The notes beneath the pieces were generated by a model that had not been told where the DNA came from, did no database searches, and saw nothing but the letters and a program-made list of their open reading frames with translations. This document shows, piece by piece, positions 60,570 to 64,000 of a stretch of 64,000 nt of DNA. The stretch is from Sphingopyxis jiangsuensis. Its GTDB lineage: Bacteria; Pseudomonadota; Alphaproteobacteria; Sphingomonadales; Sphingomonadaceae. A program made the translations under genes and the position numbers. The stretch is from assembly GCF_016734905.1 (NCBI RefSeq), contig NZ_JAERPO010000001.1, forward strand, positions 1 through 64,000. Reading direction: 5' to 3'. Position 1 is the first letter of the stretch; every line of letters begins with the position of its first letter.

Positions 60570-61427
60570 TCAGCAATCCTTGCCGATGCACAGGTCGGCG
60601 AGCACGGGGTAATGGTCGGATGGCAGCTTGCCGCCGGTCTGGTCGGTGAGCGTCGCGTGGCGGAGCACTTCGATGCCGCCACCGACGAAAATATGGTCGA
60701 TGGGATGGTCGGTGAGGCGGGTGATCTGGAAGTTGGTGAAGGTGCCGCGTGGGCCGTAGTGGGGGGTGCGGCTGAGGGGGAGGGTGTCGCGGAGCGTGGC
60801 GCCTGCGATGAGCGCAGTATAGGGCGGGCTGCCGGTCGGGCTGTTGAAGTCGCCGAGCAGGACAACCGCGTCGCCGTCGCGGCGGAAATTGTCGATCCAC
60901 TGCACGAGCTGCCGCGCGCTTTCGAGTTTGGCGACCGCACCGACATGATCGAAATGGGTGTTCACGACAAGAAACTGCCGCCTTGTCCGCCGGCTTTCGA
61001 GGCGCGCCCAGGTTGCGATGCGCGGGTAGGCGGCGTCCCAGGCCTTGCCGGGAACATCGGGGGTCGGCGAAAGCCAGAAGGTCCCCGATGCGCGCAGCGC
61101 ATAGCGGTCGCGCCGAAAGCCGAGCGGCGAATATTCGCCCTTGTCGTGGCCATCGTCGCGCGCGACGCCGACCCAGGCATAGGCGGGAAGATCGGCCTCG
61201 ACCTCGCGCTTCTGCCCCGGCAGCACTTCCTGCATCCCGACAAAATCGGGGGCGTGATAGGCGACGAGCGCGGTGACGGCATGGCGCCGGTGGACCCACG
61301 CGTTGTCGCCATCGGACGCAATGTCGAGACGGATGTTGAAGGTCATCGCGCTGAAGCGCTCGGCGCGCTCCTTCGCCACCGCGGGCAGCGCGAGCAATGC
61401 CGCCAGCAGGAAAGCGAGCCAGCGCAT
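60570..61427 (-). CDS. Secreted endonuclease/exonuclease/phosphatase (EEP) family protein
   Basis: A 285-residue protein with a signal peptide (MRWLAFLLAALLALPAVA). EEP motifs are present: FNIRLD, MQEVLPGQ (metal Glu), NTHFDHVG, LLGDFNSPTG (Asp/Asn) and SDHYPV (His). The fold includes phosphodiesterases such as sphingomyelinases and DNase I-like nucleases. In a glycosidase operon a phosphodiesterase that removes phospho-substituents is conceivable. Its ATG overlaps the GH1 stop by one base (TGATG). Confidence 0.9.
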   Translation of the reverse strand: MRWLAFLLAALLALPAVAKERAERFSAMTFNIRLDIASDGDNAWVHRRHAVTALVAYHAPDFVGMQEVLPGQKREVEADLPAYAWVGVARDDGHDKGEYSPLGFRRDRYALRASGTFWLSPTPDVPGKAWDAAYPRIATWARLESRRTRRQFLVVNTHFDHVGAVAKLESARQLVQWIDNFRRDGDAVVLLGDFNSPTGSPPYTALIAGATLRDTLPLSRTPHYGPRGTFTNFQITRLTDHPIDHIFVGGGIEVLRHATLTDQTGGKLPSDHYPVLADLCIGKDC

Positions 61428-62773
61428 CAGCCGAGGTTCGCGCCGTTGCTCGCGATCACCTCGCTGTAGAAGCGCGCGCTGCGCTTTGGCGTGCGGACCT
61501 GCGTTTCATAATCGACATGGACGATACCGAAACGCTTCGAATAGCCGAGCGACCATTCGAGATTGTCCATGAGCGACCACGCCATATAGCCGCGCACATC
61601 GACGCCACGGCGGATCGCCTCGCCGATCGCGGCGATGTGCGTGCGCAGATAGTCGGCGCGCAGCGGATCGTCGATGCCGTCGGGCCCCGCGACCGGCGGG
61701 TCATAGAAGGCGGCGCCATTTTCGGTGATGTAGAGCGGTATGTTGCCGTAAATGTCGCGGAACCAGACGAGCATGTCGGTGAGCGCGGGAGGATGGACTT
61801 CCCAGTCGGTCGTCGTGTGCGTCGCCACCTGTTTGACCGGCGAGGCACGCAGCGGCCACTGGTTCGGATCGTGGCGCACGACGTTGCGCGTGTAATAGTT
61901 GATCCCGATGAAATCGACCGGCTGACAGATCAGCTTGAAATCGTCGGCCGGCCATTCGGGCCAGGCTTCGCCGAAGATTTCAGCCATTTCCTTCGGATAA
62001 CGCCCCTTGAGCGCCGGATCGAGATATTGGCGGTTCATATAGGCTTCGGCGCGTGCGGTCGCGGCGCGATCCTCGGCGCTGTCGCTTGCCGGATATTTGG
62101 GTTCGATGTTGACGACGAGCCCGATTTCGTGCGCGCCCTCGGCCCGGTAGGCGGCAACCGCGGCGCCGTGGGCGCGCATCAGATTGTGGCTGGCGATCGG
62201 CGCCTCGAACATGTTGCGGTGCCCCGGCGCGAGTGCGCCGTGGAGATAGCCGCCGTCGGTGATGACCCAGGGTTCGTTGAGCGTCACCCATTTCTTCACG
62301 CGCCCGTCGAGCGCGCGGTACATGGTGGCGGCATATTCGGCGAACCAGTCGGCGCTGTCGCGGTTGAGCCAGCCGCCGCGATCGTCGAGCGCGACGGGAA
62401 GATCCCAATGGTGGAGCGTCAACAGCGGCTCGATGCCCTGTTCGAGCAGCGCATCGACGAGGCGCTTGTAGAAATCGAGCCCCGGGTCGTTCACGCGTCC
62501 GACGCCCTCGGGCAGCACGCGGCCCCAATTGACGCTGAAGCGATAGGCCTGAAGCCCCAGTTCCTTCATCAGCGCGACGTCGGATTCCATGCGATTATAA
62601 TGATCGCACGCGACGTCGCCCGTATCGCCGGGCGAGGCCATCAGGCGCGGATCGTGGCTGAAACGTTGCCAGATGCTCGCGCCAGCGCCGTCGGCGAGGG
62701 GCGATCCTTCGATCTGATAGGCCGCGGTCGCGGCGCCCCAGAGGAAATTGTCGGGGAAAGGAGAAGAAGTCAT
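61427..62773 (-). CDS. Glycoside hydrolase family 1 beta-glucosidase
   Basis: A 448-residue enzyme from ATG 62773 (MTSSPFPDNFLWGAATAAYQ). The GH1 acid/base Glu is in TLNEPW and the nucleophile Glu in ITENGA. LHHWDLP and WSLMDNLEWSLGY are also conserved. There is no signal peptide, so it works in the cytoplasm on oligosaccharides that have crossed the inner membrane. It overlaps the upstream esterase stop by 4 bases (ATGA) and the EEP start by one base. Confidence 0.96.
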   Translation of the reverse strand: MTSSPFPDNFLWGAATAAYQIEGSPLADGAGASIWQRFSHDPRLMASPGDTGDVACDHYNRMESDVALMKELGLQAYRFSVNWGRVLPEGVGRVNDPGLDFYKRLVDALLEQGIEPLLTLHHWDLPVALDDRGGWLNRDSADWFAEYAATMYRALDGRVKKWVTLNEPWVITDGGYLHGALAPGHRNMFEAPIASHNLMRAHGAAVAAYRAEGAHEIGLVVNIEPKYPASDSAEDRAATARAEAYMNRQYLDPALKGRYPKEMAEIFGEAWPEWPADDFKLICQPVDFIGINYYTRNVVRHDPNQWPLRASPVKQVATHTTTDWEVHPPALTDMLVWFRDIYGNIPLYITENGAAFYDPPVAGPDGIDDPLRADYLRTHIAAIGEAIRRGVDVRGYMAWSLMDNLEWSLGYSKRFGIVHVDYETQVRTPKRSARFYSEVIASNGANLG

Positions 62774-63534
62774 TTTTTGTCCTTGGTCTGCAGAAGACGG
62801 TGCGAGAGGAGCCACAGGTAGAGCGAGGGATCGTCATAGGCGGGGTCCCACGCATTGTGGCCGAGGTCGGGGTAGATGGTCAGGCGAGCGGTCAGCCCGC
62901 CGCACGCACGGATTGCGCGCTGCATCGCGAAGCTGCCTTCGGGCTTCACCACGTCGTCGCGGTCGCCGTGGAAGGCCCACACGGGCTTGTCCTTGAGCGC
63001 GCAGGCAGTCGATGTGTCGCCATAGCCCGCGACCGGCGCGACCGCAGCGAAACGGCCGGGATCGGCCATCGCCCAGCGCCAGCTTGCGTGACCGCCGCGG
63101 CTGAGGCCGGTCAGATAGATGCGGCCGCGGTCGATGCGCAGCGTCTTCGTCACATGGTCGAGCAGCGCATCGAGCCTGGCGACATCCCAATCCTGATCGG
63201 CGCCGAGCAGCGGCGAAACGGTGACGAAGGGAAAATCGGGATTGCGGTCGGCGATCTTGGGCGGGCCGTGAACCTTGACCTTGGCGACATCGTCGCCGCG
63301 CTCGCCCGAGCCGTGGAGGAAAATCAGCAGCGGCCATTTCGCCGCCTTGTCCGCCGAATAGCCGCGCGGGAGAAAGAGCTGATAGGGATAATTGCCCTCT
63401 GCAATCGCGGGCTGGGGATGCTGGCCGTCGGCGGCCGGCTGCGCGATTGCAGGCGACGCCGCCGCCAGCGCCAGCACACCGAGGACGAGAGCGAGGGGCG
63501 TTCGGAAAAGGGAAGTTGGTCGGGTCATAATCAT
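62770..63534 (-). CDS. Secreted alpha/beta-hydrolase (carbohydrate esterase-like)
   Basis: A 254-residue protein with a signal peptide (cleavage after PAIA). It has the PHB-depolymerase/feruloyl-esterase-like pattern: LLIFLHGSGERGDD, the nucleophile in LTGLSRGGHAS, an Asp in FHGDRDDVVK, and the His in YPDLGHNAW. It probably removes acyl groups from polysaccharide in the periplasm. ATG 63534 overlaps the ABC-permease stop (ATGA), and its stop overlaps the GH1 start. Confidence 0.85.
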   Translation of the reverse strand: MIMTRPTSLFRTPLALVLGVLALAAASPAIAQPAADGQHPQPAIAEGNYPYQLFLPRGYSADKAAKWPLLIFLHGSGERGDDVAKVKVHGPPKIADRNPDFPFVTVSPLLGADQDWDVARLDALLDHVTKTLRIDRGRIYLTGLSRGGHASWRWAMADPGRFAAVAPVAGYGDTSTACALKDKPVWAFHGDRDDVVKPEGSFAMQRAIRACGGLTARLTIYPDLGHNAWDPAYDDPSLYLWLLSHRLLQTKDKK

Positions 63535-64000
63535 CCTTTGACACTCCCGGTCAGGAGGCCGCTGAGGTAGAAGCGCTGGAGCGCGAGGAAGAGGATGAGC
63601 ACAGGCAGGGTCGTGACGACCGAACCCGCCATCATCAATTCATTGTCCTGCACATGCTCGCGGCTCATCGCGGCGAGCGCGACAGGGAGCGTGTAGAGAT
63701 CCTGGTCCGACAGGATGATCAGCGGCCACATGAAGTCGTTCCAGCTGCCGAGAAAGACGAACAGCGCGAGCGTGATGACGATCGGCGTGAGGATCGGCAG
63801 GACGATGCGGCGCAGTATCTGCGCCTCGCTCGCGCCGTCGATACGCGCGGCTTCGAGCATTTCGTCGGGGATCGACAGGCAATATTGGCGGACGAGGAAA
63901 ATGCCGAATATCCCCGCGAGCCACGGAATGAGCGCGCCGGCATAGCTGTTGACGAGCCCGATCGCCTTGAGTTCGAGAAAGAGCGGCAGCATCCCGATCT
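63531..64000 (-). CDS. Carbohydrate ABC transporter permease (MalG/UgpE type), partial
   Basis: The C-terminal 156 or so residues are visible; the gene runs off the right edge. The EAA loop is clear: EMLEAARIDGASEAQILRRI followed by VLPILTP. Four membrane segments remain. The last residues are LSGLLTGSVKG, the usual end of MalG-type permeases. With its partner permease, binding protein and ATPase, presumably to the right, it would import sugars across the inner membrane. It is the most upstream visible gene of the coupled operon. Confidence 0.93.
   Translation of the reverse strand, partial: IGMLPLFLELKAIGLVNSYAGALIPWLAGIFGIFLVRQYCLSIPDEMLEAARIDGASEAQILRRIVLPILTPIVITLALFVFLGSWNDFMWPLIILSDQDLYTLPVALAAMSREHVQDNELMMAGSVVTTLPVLILFLALQRFYLSGLLTGSVKG

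Noticed and set aside
60569..60946. N-terminal extension of the GH2 frame
   Set aside because: It overlaps the EEP gene in another frame and has low-complexity Ser/Pro/Ala content; the lipoprotein signal begins at 60568.
1..64000. CRISPR arrays, rRNA genes and prophage structural genes
   Set aside because: I looked for regularly spaced direct repeats, rRNA blocks and phage morphogenesis motifs and saw none.

Overview
This is a GC-rich alphaproteobacterial chromosome segment, most likely from a sphingomonad (Sphingopyxis or Sphingomonas type). The evidence is the permuted two-piece tmRNA gene, the recG/sdhE/mfd and carA/yqeY/dnaG/rpoD neighbourhoods, the LemA/TPM operon, and a TonB-receptor polysaccharide locus. 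Everything here was read from sequence alone; family names come from motif recognition, not from database searches.

Layout. (1) Positions 1-9123 look like an accessory island. They hold the end of an IS110-type transposase and a six-gene leftward cluster (short-chain dehydrogenase, VOC ring-cleavage-like protein, NTF2-like protein, Nramp-like transporter, sulfotransferase, SnoaL/SMP-30 fusion). A divergent CadC-type membrane regulator follows, then a decayed serine recombinase abutting tRNA-Asn(GTT). (2) Positions 9124-24680 are core genome: nadK, moaA, an EAL protein, mfd, sdhE, recG, PilZ, tyrS, a DOMON-like protein, a NamZ-type muramidase, an M24 peptidase, DUF817 and a DUF2314/DUF2185 protein. 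(3) Positions 24680-30050 hold a MoxR ATPase and its CoxE-like VWA partner separated by a soluble chemoreceptor and a GFA protein, plus a hypothetical gene and a PspC gene. (4) Positions 30371-40907 carry rpoD, dnaG, a broken DUF559 cassette with terminal inverted repeats, yqeY, and carA-rraB-carB followed by greA. (5) Positions 40921-49549 hold a rhomboid protease, Nudix hydrolase, TPM/TPM/LemA operon, mscL, ssrA, a CinA-type amidase, an HxlR/quinone-reductase pair, a MerR/CDF metal-efflux pair and an SGNH hydrolase. (6) Positions 49546-64000 form a carbohydrate locus: sulfatase and GH3 leftward, TonB receptor and GH144-like glucanase rightward, then a tightly coupled leftward operon (ABC permease, esterase, GH1, EEP phosphodiesterase, GH2).

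How the parts work together. In the carbohydrate locus, a receptor imports glycans, an endo-acting enzyme cuts them, and GH1/GH2/GH3 enzymes trim the products. An esterase, an EEP-type phosphodiesterase and a sulfatase could remove substituents, so decorated beta-glucans such as periplasmic glucans are a plausible substrate. A LacI-type operator lies between the GH3 and receptor genes. The CDF/MerR pair shares one promoter with a perfect MerR dyad.

The most interesting structures are the 421-bp DUF559 cassette whose repeat arm supplies the dnaG ribosome-binding site, two palindromic repeats inserted in frame inside carA and a TPM gene, an RraB-like gene between carA and carB, the uncharacterised sulfotransferase/VOC cluster, and the decoration-removing carbohydrate operon.
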